Shown: piece by piece, positions 44,900 to 55,517 of the stretch
How the letters are laid out: each line of letters begins with the position of its first letter
How positions within the stretch are numbered: position 1 is the first letter of the stretch
From: Labyrinthula sp. Ha
Taxonomy: Eukaryota; Sar; Bigyra; Labyrinthulida; Labyrinthulaceae
Assembly (NCBI GenBank): GCA_015227615.1
Contig: JAALGZ010000039.1
Coordinates: 124,001 to 188,000 of the forward strand
DNA: 64,000 nt
Reading direction: 5' to 3'
The notes under the pieces: model-generated
The model's input: the letters and a program-made list of their open reading frames with translations, nothing else
What the model was told of the DNA's origin: nothing
The model's database searches: none
Position numbers and translations under genes: made by a program

Positions 44900-47450
44900 T
44901 CCCTACACCAACGGCGGTAGCTATACAATATGCAGTTGCAACTATTAATAGGACTTGATGTATTACAGGATGCTTTTCTCGACATAAGGAACACCTCCAT
45001 TCAACTTCTTGAGCAAAAATGGATATATTTCCATGGGAAAATAAATATCTTTTTAATTGACATCTATATAAGCCATTTTACTATATTAAATATAAGGTAC
45101 AAGCTGACCAAAAAGTAATTAAAAATCCATCCAGGATTGCTTCGAGGTCTTATTAGGCCTAAAAATCACATTAGTGAACTATTCAAGAAAAAATAAAAGA
45201 TTGTAACTCTGAAGTAGATAAAGAACGATTGTTAGATAAGGAATGTCTTTACTAGATACCGTTTTCTCTCACCCGAATCTTTGTATAGTACATTCTAAAG
45301 CTGGCACATATATGCACCTTCCTGCTGAGTCTACATCTATACCGGATATACAGCTTCAAAATCCGTGAAATTCGAAGGTTAGATCATTATCAAAGTTTGA
45401 GATGGATATTCTGAAGCACTGGTTGAAGGATCTAGTTTATAAGAACATAGTTTATAGAGGCAATTCTATTTGGCGGTCCTTGATACTTTCGGTTCTGAAG
45501 CGCTTTGGCGTTTTACCTGATGGTAATATTGAAAAAGTATTGCTGAATTGTGACCCCTTTTACTGCTCCCAAAAGGTTACCGGATAGAAGTGTCAATCCT
45601 CTCCCTAGAGAAAATGATGTAAGGATTACACTGGCTGTTGCCCGCTATTATACCAATCTAAGTTTACGGAAAAAATTTAAATATCGGTTTCCGAGATTTT
45701 AAAGTTATATATGGCATGTGTCTCAACGGAGGGCGACCAATATCATTTCAGCATGTGCCCCATACGTTCTAGTATCAGTACCGTTGTATTGCAGGTATTT
45801 TGAAAACAATTTACATAGAAACATAATAATATATTTGAACAATATTCTTATCTTCAACAAAAGAGAGAAACAGGAATATTTGAACTTGATTGAAAATACT
45901 TTATAGATTATGGATGTAGCTAATGCAAAAATAATGATAAATCGATATATATATATGTATATAAATGAAGTCATGCTTCTGGGAAGAGTGGTAATGTCTC
46001 AAGGTTTGAAAACCAACGAAGCATATATTAACAAGATAAAATAATTAAAGAAGCCAACTTCGAAGACGGATATAGTCTGCTTTATTGAAGAAATGGTGTT
46101 GCAACGTTGGTTCACTCTACATTGCGCACAGAAAATTAAACCTCTCACAGATATATTGAAAAAAAAAATACCGACGTTGTAAATAATTTGAAAACCGTCT
46201 AAGATGAGGAATTTGAAACAATAAGAATAAAATTGGCCTCTGTATCAGTCCTCCAGCATCCTGAATTTGAAAAGCAATTCATCGTTTACTGTGACTCTTC
46301 GGTTTCCGCTATAGGTCGCACTTTGACGCAAGAACTTAAGAACAAAGATTACACTATTAACTTTTTAGCAGAAAATTATTCAAGTCAGAGATGGGTAAAG
46401 GAATTCCAGAAAGAGAATCCCTGGCATTAATGAAGAGTCTACAGAATTTCCTATCATATGTTTTCCGATACCGAGTTATATGTAGAGTTGACCAGGTATC
46501 TTTAAAATGGATGACGGTGTTTAAATTTTCCGAAAATCTTTGAAGCTACACCTTGAGGACAGCGGAATTTAATTATGGCATTCAGGTATTATCATGTTCA
46601 AAAAACAAGTTGATCGCATATTGCGGCTCCTGTGGTTTACTAGGCATTAGTTTTCAAGGGTGTTCAAAACATGAACTATTTTCTCTATATACTTAGCAGC
46701 AAAAGAAGCAAAAGTGAGAGCTTCAACTCTAACAATAACAAATACTGATTAAAAGACTTTACTAAAAAAAAAATCTAACACGCAAAAACAGAATAGCCAT
46801 TGTAGTAGTTGAGGGAAGTAAGCTAATTTAAAATATATATGAAAGCGATTTTAACTCCTTTCACATAGACATAAAGGGAACGGCGGAGGTACTTAAAAGA
46901 CATATTTTACGGTGCTATAAGAAAATCATTACAGATGCAATTTTTTCCTGCAAGCAATGTTTGAAAGTAAAAAAACACAAAAGGCCGGAAGAAAAGAAAT
47001 ATAGCATTTCAATTGACATTTTTGTCACGAATCTGATTATTCTGTGCAGGGGCTATTCATCTGTTGTAAGGATAGTAGATGACTTTACAAGTTCTGTAAG
47101 CTTTATTCCTTGAAGGAGCAAATAAATGATGAAGGTTACTGATGCATTAACAACGGAACGGTGTCAATATTCTGTTGTCCTCGCAGAAACAACTCCAATA
47201 GTAAATTCAGAAGAGAATTTGTTAACACTTGGACGAAGAAATAAGACAGTGATTAAAGTTTTGCCTCTGTTTACTGGCTCTGGTAGAATGTAAGAGCTGA
47301 AAGCTGTCAGATATATTCTAAAGAGTAATAACTGTTAGAAAGAGAAAGAGGCAACAGAGATTGAGTTGATAACCTTGTTCATCTTTAATTTAAATTAAAT
47401 AACATTGTTAAACAAACAAAGGTCTTACTGCCTTTGTAAATGTTAATGGA
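44900..47450 (+). mobile_element. Old Ty3-type fossil with conventional domain order
   Basis: Plus-strand readings show, in order, a retropepsin end (LIGLDVLQDAF near 44,950), RT fingers (KNIVYRGNSIWRSLIL near 45,450), the RT catalytic region (IIIYLNNILIF near 45,840), RNase H (PEFEKQFIVYCDSS near 46,270) and integrase pieces near 46,880-47,100 (CKQCLK, VRIVDDFT). This is the ordinary protease-RT-RNase H-integrase order, unlike elements 1-3, so it is a separate lineage. No MT-A70 remnant was seen with it. Many breaks and no LTR pair found. Confidence 0.7.
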
Positions 47451-47859
47451 TTCAACATATATAAGAAATTAAGCAAAACTTTATATTTTAGATGAAGTTA
47501 TGGATAGTGAGGTCGTTGAAGTGGGAGATTATATGTTTAATAAGAACTTTGTTGGAAAGAAGTTTGCAGGATCTAAGAGTTCTAATGAAATCATGTTTGG
47601 CCTAGGTCACAAAGTGTATATATTCGTGCTTAATGAAAGATATGCTCAAGCCAGCGGACAAAGTTTGAAAAGAGGTTTTATGGAAGAAACCCAGCAGGAA
47701 GGGATTCCATGTTACAAGGTAGGTTGAGGTTGATTATGAATATTGTTTGCAGCTGTAACTAGTGCTGACACACTTTTTGAGTACCGCATTTGTCCAGTTC
47801 CTAAAACAAGAATCTAATATAAACAAGTTAAAGTTTAGGACTGGATAAATACTATTTAT

Positions 47860-48294
47860 CTAGTATTTAAAATCATATTCTATTACTACTTCACAACATC
47901 CAACAGTTTTTGCTCTTATCATGAATTTGTTCAACAAGTTGCTCATTCTCAACTCCTTCCTCAATCTACTTGTTTCCTCGGCATTTTGAAATGTAATAGC
48001 AATGAGGAGAACTCTCAATAACTCAACCTGGAATAACAAAATATGAAGCAGAAGTGAAGAAGGAAGCATAATATATCCATCATCATCAGGGAGCCAGCAG
48101 GTACCAATATTGCTTAATGTTCCTGGAAGAGTGAAAGCAAGAAAAGCTTCAAAATCTAAAACAAAATCAACATCTCTCTTATCACATCTCTTGACCCTTT
48201 CAATTAACTGTGGTGGATTCTTAGTTTGAGATAAATTAAGCCCCTTTCGAGCAATCATATCATCAATCTCGTTAGCTGCATGATTTTGACCCAT
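47860..48294 (-). CDS. Unrecognised reading frame, probably part of a decayed gene
   Basis: 144 codons with protein-like composition: a charged N-terminal part, then a hydrophobic helix (SLLLHILLFQVELLRVLLIA) and a basic C-terminal part. The same frame continues upstream past one stop, with more protein-like sequence (FESKMKNTVPAGFFSIWFKL near 48,430), which suggests a broken host gene or an unrecognised intron. The family was not recognised; a distant resemblance of the ELLRVLL helix to Hid1-type proteins is too weak to use. Confidence 0.35.
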   Translation of the reverse strand: MGQNHAANEIDDMIARKGLNLSQTKNPPQLIERVKRCDKRDVDFVLDFEAFLAFTLPGTLSNIGTCWLPDDDGYIMLPSSLLLHILLFQVELLRVLLIAITFQNAEETSRLRKELRMSNLLNKFMIRAKTVGCCEVVIEYDFKY

Positions 48295-48890
48295 TTGAAA
48301 CTCAAAGTCTTTAGCTAAGACATCCTTGTCTTAAATTGCCTTCATTGTTACACAGCTTGTTACACAACTTTTTACTACCACTTTTAACTTTAAATTTTCA
48401 AGCTTAAACCAAATTGAGAAGAAACCAGCAGGTACGGTGTTCTTCATCTTGCTCTCGAATACTGTATTGTCATCATGAAAAACTATGAAACATTTATTGT
48501 GTACTCATGGCAGTTCTAATTATCTTCTCAAACACGGCAACTTCTTCCTCAGGTATCTCACTGTTGAGAGTTTTAGATCCATACAATACAGTGTTTTGTC
48601 TCAATCTTACAACTTAACTTATTTACACCAATTTATAATTTCGAGAATACATTGATTCAGCATCAACACCTTCACAAAAAGAATTTTTACATTTTCTTCC
48701 ATTTCAGATAGCTGTATTTAACAATATTTGAGTTCCTAGACCGCGACATTTTTGCAAGAGCTTCAAAACAATTCCTAGCTTCTTGACCGTGGTTAGTTTA
48801 CCCCACTTTGACTTTAAGGCCAACAAAGAGCTTCAATAGAATGTCTGCAGTATTGCATAGGTTTCTGAAAGAACCAGGAAAATAGATATA

Positions 48891-49880
48891 TTATTTAACA
48901 ACTGCATAATAACCAAATGTTAAAAACATTGATTGTTTCAAATTTTTAAGTTGATTGAATCTTTCTTTAATTAAACCTTGTTTTTCATCGGTTTTGAATT
49001 GAAATTGGCTTTCACTTTGAAGCTTACGCTGCAAAATAAACAAACTGTTTATAAACAATAATCCAGCAAGCGGATATTTGCAGCTTCCAATTCTTATATC
49101 TATTAGGCATTTTTTCTTAAGTGAATGAACAAAATCAAGCAAGAAAACCATTGAGAAAGAATCAAAATCTGCTGGTTCAAATGCAGAAACAGAGAATTCG
49201 TTTAAAGTTTCTATTAAAGAAGTTTTTCTCATTGCAAAGAAAATGGAAGCAGATTTAAACCCAAAATGTTCTTGAATAATATTTAATTTTGTTAAATTTC
49301 GAAGCCGATCAGCGAAAAATACGGTTTTAAAAAATGAAAAGACAGATTTTTCCAGATATAAATCGAATCGTTCAAGTGCTTTTCCTTTCTCTTGAAGAAA
49401 GTTCATCAAAGAAATACAACCTGAAGAGATATTTGTATTTCTTAAAGTTAGTCGAGATATTTTACCGTGCTTCTTCAGTGATTTAAATATATTTATGTTC
49501 TGTTTTGCTTCTCTAAGAAAGCTTAATCTAAGTTCAATGGAATTATTTTTGGAGAAGACGGTTGAAAAAATTTCGTCCATGACAGCTTCGTAAGGTATTA
49601 TATCAAAAAGTTGTATTTCTTTAAATTTCATTCTGGAAAGAATCTCTTTCAATACTATGTAGTCATTTTCTTCAAGTTTTCGGAGATATTGAAGGGAAAC
49701 TTTCATTTTAAGGTTTGGTTCAACTGCCTTCCAGGAATCAAAAGGAATTATTTTTTGCTTAAACTTCTTGTGCGACTGCCAAATATTTAACTCATCCTTC
49801 TTTCCCTCTTGATAGATTCCCAAGCTGGTCTTAATGTTTTCTGGCTCTTGCTTCGTATGTCTCTTTCTGATGCGGAACAT
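48891..49880 (-). CDS. Leucine-rich-repeat-like protein, function unknown
   Basis: 329 residues. The N-terminal 60 residues are basic and likely disordered. From about residue 95 onward the sequence shows irregular leucine-rich units (ISRLTLRNTNISSGCISLM; LRNLTKLNIIQ; CLIDIRIGSC), suggesting a divergent LRR solenoid for protein binding. It has no signal peptide and no membrane segment that stands out. A 990-bp open frame in DNA this AT-rich is unlikely by chance. No partner or pathway can be named. The upstream 250 bp hold no other gene. Confidence 0.55.
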   Translation of the reverse strand: MFRIRKRHTKQEPENIKTSLGIYQEGKKDELNIWQSHKKFKQKIIPFDSWKAVEPNLKMKVSLQYLRKLEENDYIVLKEILSRMKFKEIQLFDIIPYEAVMDEIFSTVFSKNNSIELRLSFLREAKQNINIFKSLKKHGKISRLTLRNTNISSGCISLMNFLQEKGKALERFDLYLEKSVFSFFKTVFFADRLRNLTKLNIIQEHFGFKSASIFFAMRKTSLIETLNEFSVSAFEPADFDSFSMVFLLDFVHSLKKKCLIDIRIGSCKYPLAGLLFINSLFILQRKLQSESQFQFKTDEKQGLIKERFNQLKNLKQSMFLTFGYYAVVK

Positions 49881-50982
49881 GTCTCTGTAGTATTCATATT
49901 CCAGGGTAATGCCATTATGTGATTCTTAGGGAGTTTCTGGACTTGAACCAAGCCCATGGTATTTAGGCAAGGAGTAGTAGTATATTGCTGTAAGTATTAA
50001 AAGTTACAAGACAATGATCTTTAATATTTATCACATACATTGATCTAGTTATCACCAATACCTTTTGTTTGAGAAAACACTAGAACAACTTAACTGGATT
50101 TGTGGTTTCTTTAATTAGCAAGGGATATGGTTCATGACAAGGAAGAATACAGTATATAATACTCAAACAAAATTAAGTAAGATAGGAATTGATTTCGGAA
50201 TAAAAATTTATATTTATTTAAGTTTCCACTCATACTTCGATGATTTCCCTTTAGACTCTAGTATGATACATGACCAGTGTTCATATAGTGTCACCCAACT
50301 AAGATCAATTAGAAAAAGAATAACCAAAAAAGGACGGTATAGCTTTTTTTTCTTGTTTAACTTTTGATATGTCTATTCTTTCGCTTATACACTTATCAAG
50401 AACCGACACATGTGAGATATAACTGCGAAATAGTTGTTAGTGATAGGTACCATTGAGCAAGTGAGTGGTACATTACTAAATCTGAATCCAATCATAGAAA
50501 GTCAATAAAAAATAAAAATTACTAGTTGACCAACTAGCCTTTGAAATATAGCAACAATAGAAGTTTAGTTTTGATTTTATTGCATAAGATTTTCTTACGA
50601 ACATTTGTAATTAGAAACATAGCTCGTAATGCAATTTATTTGCGGCTATTTGAATAATAAGAAGCTTTATATACTTTAAGACTAGTTATAATTACCAAAG
50701 ACGACAAAGATTTGCTTATGATAATGATTCAACGCAGAATACAATGACAAGTAATTGAAGTAGAGGTACGGAGCTAGAGGAAGACATTAGAAGCGAGAAT
50801 TTGACCAATTTTTATCCTGAAGTTACCCAAGATCAATATGTCACTATGAATAAGTAATCCAAAGATAACTAAAGCTACTATAGGTTCAACTTTTCTTCAT
50901 ATGTATAATGTGATTATACCAGGTTCATGGGTCATTCTCAACCGAGTTGGAATCCGAACTCATGGAACGCCGTGGGTGATAA
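49881..50982. other. Intergenic stretch before the copia element
   Basis: About 1.1 kb of AT-rich sequence with no supportable gene. Its left end should contain the promoter of the LRR-like gene. Confidence 0.4.
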
Positions 50983-51136
50983 TGTTAAAGGATGGTATGA
51001 GTTAGTTTGATCTTATGTAGGATGGTAGTGTTAGTTGTGCTTTAGTAGGTTGGTATTCAAGTATTTAAAGTACTTGACTTAAATACCAACCAGACTTTAA
51101 AAAGAATAAAAATACAAAATATATAGCTTCTCAACA
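50983..51136 (+). repeat. 5' LTR of the copia element (154 bp)
   Basis: Direct copy at 55359-55512. It contains an inverted repeat (TTGGTATT ... AATACCAA) around AAGT/ACTT arms that could fold into a long hairpin, and an AATAAAAA polyadenylation-like signal just after it. Confidence 0.93.
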
Positions 51137-51316
51137 GGTTAACAGCCGAAACGCAAAAAATACAATATTATTGAAGTCCTCAAGAAAACAAGTTAAATAA
51201 GAATATAAGTATAAAAGTAATGACACAAGACAAGGATTTAGGAAGTTTGGTATTGACAAGCAAAAAAAAATATTCAATGGAAAGAGTTTGTAACTATTTT
51301 AGTCGAAAGTAAAGGT

Positions 51317-52170
51317 TTGGAAACAGTTTTGTCTAAGGATACCCCAGGTACCAACATCGAAGTTGAAAGCAACACATCTACAGGATCAACTATTAAAGAA
51401 AAGAAAGCTAAAGTTTTAACAATAATAAGGAAATATCTTGATATAAGTTTACATTATTTGATTCATGGTATGAGAGAACCATGTGAGGTATTTGATGTTA
51501 TCGAAAAATATTGCATTGGAGATAAGAAAGAAAAATTATTGATACTTGAAGATAGTTTAAATAATTCAGAAGGAAGATATTTTTAGAAAAACTCAAAAAC
51601 TTCAACACTGTATATAGAGATATCATTATGTTAGGTGGAAAACTTTCTAATGAAAAGATAATTCATAAACTTTTCTCCATTAGCCCAAGTAATCTAGCAG
51701 TAACTTTAATTCAAAATGAAATTCAAGTTTATTCAACAATTTTACCTGACAAGAAGATAACTTACAATGAAGTTTATACTAAGTTGTTTGAGATAGCTGA
51801 AAAGCAACAAGAAGAATATATTAAGAAGTCCAATGTTTATAAAGAAAGATCTGCTTTACTTTGTTACAAATGTAATCAAAAAGGTCATTTCAAAGTTAAT
51901 TGTCCAAATTCGTGGTATTGCACCATTTGCAAAAAGGAGGGATACTCCTCTTATAGGTGTAAATATAAAGAACACAATAAACAACAAAATGAAAATCAAA
52001 ACAGAAACAAGACAGATTCTTTCGCAAATGCTTTTATTGGTATGTTTAAAGCTGATTGCAACAGCTACAATGCTACAGAAAATACAATTCAAGAAGAAAA
52101 TTTAATTCTCGATTCCGGTGCCAGTTACCACTGTTGTGGTCTTAAACATTCAAAATTACTATCTGATGTT
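51317..52170 (+). pseudogene. Copia element Gag and protease region
   Basis: Gag sequence leads to a zinc knuckle CYKCNQKGHFKVNC and a second knuckle-like CTICKK segment at about 51,860-51,960. An aspartic protease motif, LILDSGASYHCC, lies near 52,100. The parts are those of a copia Gag-Pol. Confidence 0.85.
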
Positions 52171-52259
52171 TAAGAATTAAAAGTTTCTAAGTTAGTTGGT
52201 ACAACTAGATGAAAAATATACCAATCAACAAGAAAAGGTGTATTTGAAGCAGTTTTAGA

Positions 52260-53270
52260 CAATGGAATGAACATAAAACTTTCTAATGTTTTTATTTTTG
52301 ATGATTTAACAGCGTTTCTTGTTTCTATGGCAATGTTAATGTCCAAGGTAATAACACTTAACGCTAAGTTGAACACAATTACCATTTTAAAAATTTCAAG
52401 TATATTTTATACAGTTGTAAAAGATAAGAATAATTTATTTATGTTAAAATACAGGTCCAAACAAGACATGAATAAATCCAAAGAAGACAGTGTTCAAAAT
52501 ACAAATTTTGAAGAATTATTAGCACTTACTAAAAAACAAGTAAGTAAAGTAGAATATTTACACAATTTATTTGGTCATCAAGGAAAAGAAGTTTTTAAGC
52601 TTACTCTTAAGTATTATAATTATGATATAAATGAAATTGAAATAAATAATTTCAACTGTGAAGTTTGTGAAATAAATAATATTAAAAAATCAATAATTAA
52701 GAAAAAACATCCAACAGGGTTTAAAGGAAAAGATGGAGAATTTTTTGTCCTTGATTCAGTTGAGGTTCTAACTACAAGTGGTGCTGGAAATTCTGGTTTT
52801 GTATTAGCAACTGATATAAATAGCAAATACCGTTTCATTTACTGTTATAAAAGAAAACGTGATATTACTGCTGAACTTATTAAGTTTTTTAAGTGGTTCC
52901 AGTTAGCGACGAACATAAAGATAAAAAGATTATATTCAGACCAAGGAACAGGGTTATTTAATGAGAAAACTATATCCTTTTGTGAAGAAAGTGGAATTTA
53001 TTATTCAGTTTCAGCCCCAGGCGTTTCAGAACATAATGGGCTGGCTGAACGCAGTAATCAGTTTATTATGGGGAAGATTAGATTGTTACTCAACGCTACT
53101 ACATTAAACGTTTCCCTATATTGGGATTTTGCAGCATATTATGCTGTATTTCTAACTAATAGAGTTACGGAAGGATCCAGTAATATAAGTGCTTATGAAA
53201 AAGTTTTGAGTAAAAAGCCTAATGAGACGAAACTACTTATATTTCGATGCTCGGTTATTTATTAAAAGAA
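52260..53270 (+). pseudogene. Copia element integrase region
   Basis: A zinc-binding HNLFGHQG with CEVCEINN segment lies near 52,560-52,680. The core follows: FVLDSVEV, then LYSDQGTGLFN near 52,940 and HNGLAERSNQ near 53,040, the D-D-E triad of a copia-type integrase. Confidence 0.85.
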
Positions 53271-53399
53271 GTTTAATAATAATATTGAACAGAGATGTGA
53301 AGAAGGTTTTTTCATTTGATATAATTATGCCAGTGGAGAAGGATTAATATTAACAAAAAAAAAAGACGAGAACTTATTAAAACACGGGGTTTTAAAATA

Positions 53400-55246
53400 T
53401 TGAAAGAATATTTTACTAATAATACAAAAGAAAAAGAGTTGAAAGAGTTACCGAAACTAGCTTATGTTCCAAAAGATATGGAAGTAGAAACTACAGTTTC
53501 TGAAAATGAACAAAATACAGAAACAAATAAAACACTATTACCAAAAGAAGATTATTTAAGAAGATCTACAAGAACAGCAAAAAGCCAGAAAGACTCACTT
53601 ATGCTGATGTCGCTAAAACTGGCAATATGTTTTTATTTGAAGATGTTGGTTTTTTATTTGAACATCATAATTTGATGGATTACGCAGCTGCTGCAACAAG
53701 TAAAGACAACAGTATCCCGAAAACATATTTTCAAATTAAGAATAAGCCTGGTGCTAAAGAATGGCTTACAGTTTATGATAAAGAACTGAATAAGCTTATT
53801 AATATAGGAAAGATGGGATTGGTTTCAAGATCGAATATAAAAAGTGAAAATGTTATTCCAATTATGGAAATGTTTACGAAGAAAAAAGATAATATTACAA
53901 ACACCAATATTTTTAAGTGTAGATTTGTTGCACATGGTGACCTTCAACAAGAATATTTAAAATTCTATTCACCTACAGCTCGTTTAGAACTTATTAGAAT
54001 CGTTTTGTTTACAGTTTCAAGCAAGAACATGAAATAGATGCAGATAGACATTGGAAATGCATTTCTCAATGCAGAGTTAGATAAAGAATATTTTACGAGT
54101 TGCCAATGAAGCTAAAGAAGGTTTATCCAAATATGGTTTTGAGATCTCAGAGAGCCTTTTATGGACTTAAAGAGGCACCATTGTATTGGTGTAAAGAGAT
54201 AACGAATACTTTACTTAAGCTTAATTTTGAAGTAAATATGAAGGAACAGACGGTATTTAATAATAAGGAAAAGATTTACTAGCTCTTTTATATGTTGAAG
54301 ATATGTTGTTTGCGTCACAGTTTAAAGAAAACCTGCAGTGGATATTAAACCAACTGAAACTGCATTACGATGTCAAGAACACGATGACGATAAACAACTA
54401 TGTTGGTTTTGAAATAAGTGAAGATGAAAACTATATTTACTTAACAGCTGAAGGATATATTAAGAAGCTGGCTGAAACTTTCGAGATAACAGAAAAAGAT
54501 GTTTACAATATCTCACACATAGTAAACCATTATATTGATCAAGTCGAGAATAGTAATGTTTTGGATTTTAAAAGAAAATTTCAGTCACTGGTTGGATCAA
54601 TTACATATATCTGTAGAGTCTGTAGACCAGATATATCCTTCCAAACAAATATGCTGGCACAATGCAGTAATAAAACAACAGTGTCACATTTAAATGCAGG
54701 GAAAAGAGTGATCGAATATTTATTTAATACGTACAGTTTAGGTTTAAAATACAAGAAGAATGTTACTGAATTTAAAGTTGAAGCCTACAGTGATGCTTCT
54801 CATGTATCACTTAGGGGAATATATTCGGTTAGTGGTTATATTATTAAGATAAATGGATCGACGCTACTTTATAAAACGAAAAAACAAAGATACATTGCTA
54901 CAGGTTCTACTGAAGCAGGAATAATTGCATGTAGTCTTACAGTGAAAGAATTAAATGGCTACAGATAAATATGAAGTTTATGAATATAGTTTTTAAAGAA
55001 GTAGTGTTAAAGACGGATAATAAAGGAGCATCGAACAAACTTGGGATCAAGCAGTCTTATTCAGGGATCAAGCAAATGGAGATAGAATACTTCTTCTGCA
55101 AGGATATTTTACAAAAAGAGAAGTGGAAAATATTATATACCAACAAAACACTAAACGATGCTGATGTGTTTACAAAACCAGTTGGAAAACAATGGTTTTT
55201 AAAGAATAGGGAAAAATGGATGCATGAAGCAAGAAAAGAGAATTAA
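53400..55246 (+). pseudogene. Copia element reverse transcriptase and RNase H region
   Basis: RT signatures of the copia group include the AKEWLTVYDKELNKL start, FKCRFVAHG, FYSPTARLELIRIV, RAFYGLKEAPLYW and SLVGSITYICRVCRPDISF. RNase H follows with EAYSDASH, a STEAG motif and DVFTKPVG at the end. Confidence 0.9.
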
Positions 55247-55358
55247 GAGGAAAGAATAAATAAGAAAAGAAATAAAAATTAAAGAAAGAAAAAGAAAAAT
55301 AAAGAAAGAAAGAAGAAAAATATTAAAAAAAAAGGAAAGACGGAATAAATACTAATTG

Positions 55359-55512
55359 TGTTAAAGGATGGTATGAGGTAGTTTGTTCTTATGTAGGATG
55401 GTAGTGTTAGTTGTGCTTTAGTAGTTTGGTATTCAAGTACTTAAAGTACTTGACTTAAATACCAACCAGACTTTAAAAAGAATAAAAATATAAAATATAT
55501 AACTTCTCAACA
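55359..55512 (+). repeat. 3' LTR of the copia element (154 bp)
   Basis: Matches 50983-51136 with about six mismatches. It is preceded at about 55,247-55,345 by a long purine-rich tract (AAAGAAAGAAAAAGAAAA) that can serve as the polypurine primer. Confidence 0.93.
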
Positions 55513-55517
55513 GATAA

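Larger units (their letters stand above)
50983..55512 (+). mobile_element. Ty1/copia LTR retrotransposon
   Basis: 4,530 bp, bounded by 154-bp direct LTRs that start TGTTAAAG and end CTCAACA (TG...CA ends). The flanks carry a 5-bp target-site duplication, GATAA, at 50978-50982 and 55513-55517. The LTRs differ at about six positions (about 4%), so it is older than element 1 but much younger than the fossils. The order Gag, protease, integrase, RT, RNase H identifies Ty1/copia. It is broken, with roughly half a dozen or more breaks. Confidence 0.95.

Noticed and set aside
47500-47727. 75-codon plus-strand frame after the 44.9-47.4 kb fossil
   Set aside because: It is protein-like but short and without any motif, and is likely a scrap of element or host sequence. 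Not enough to call a gene.
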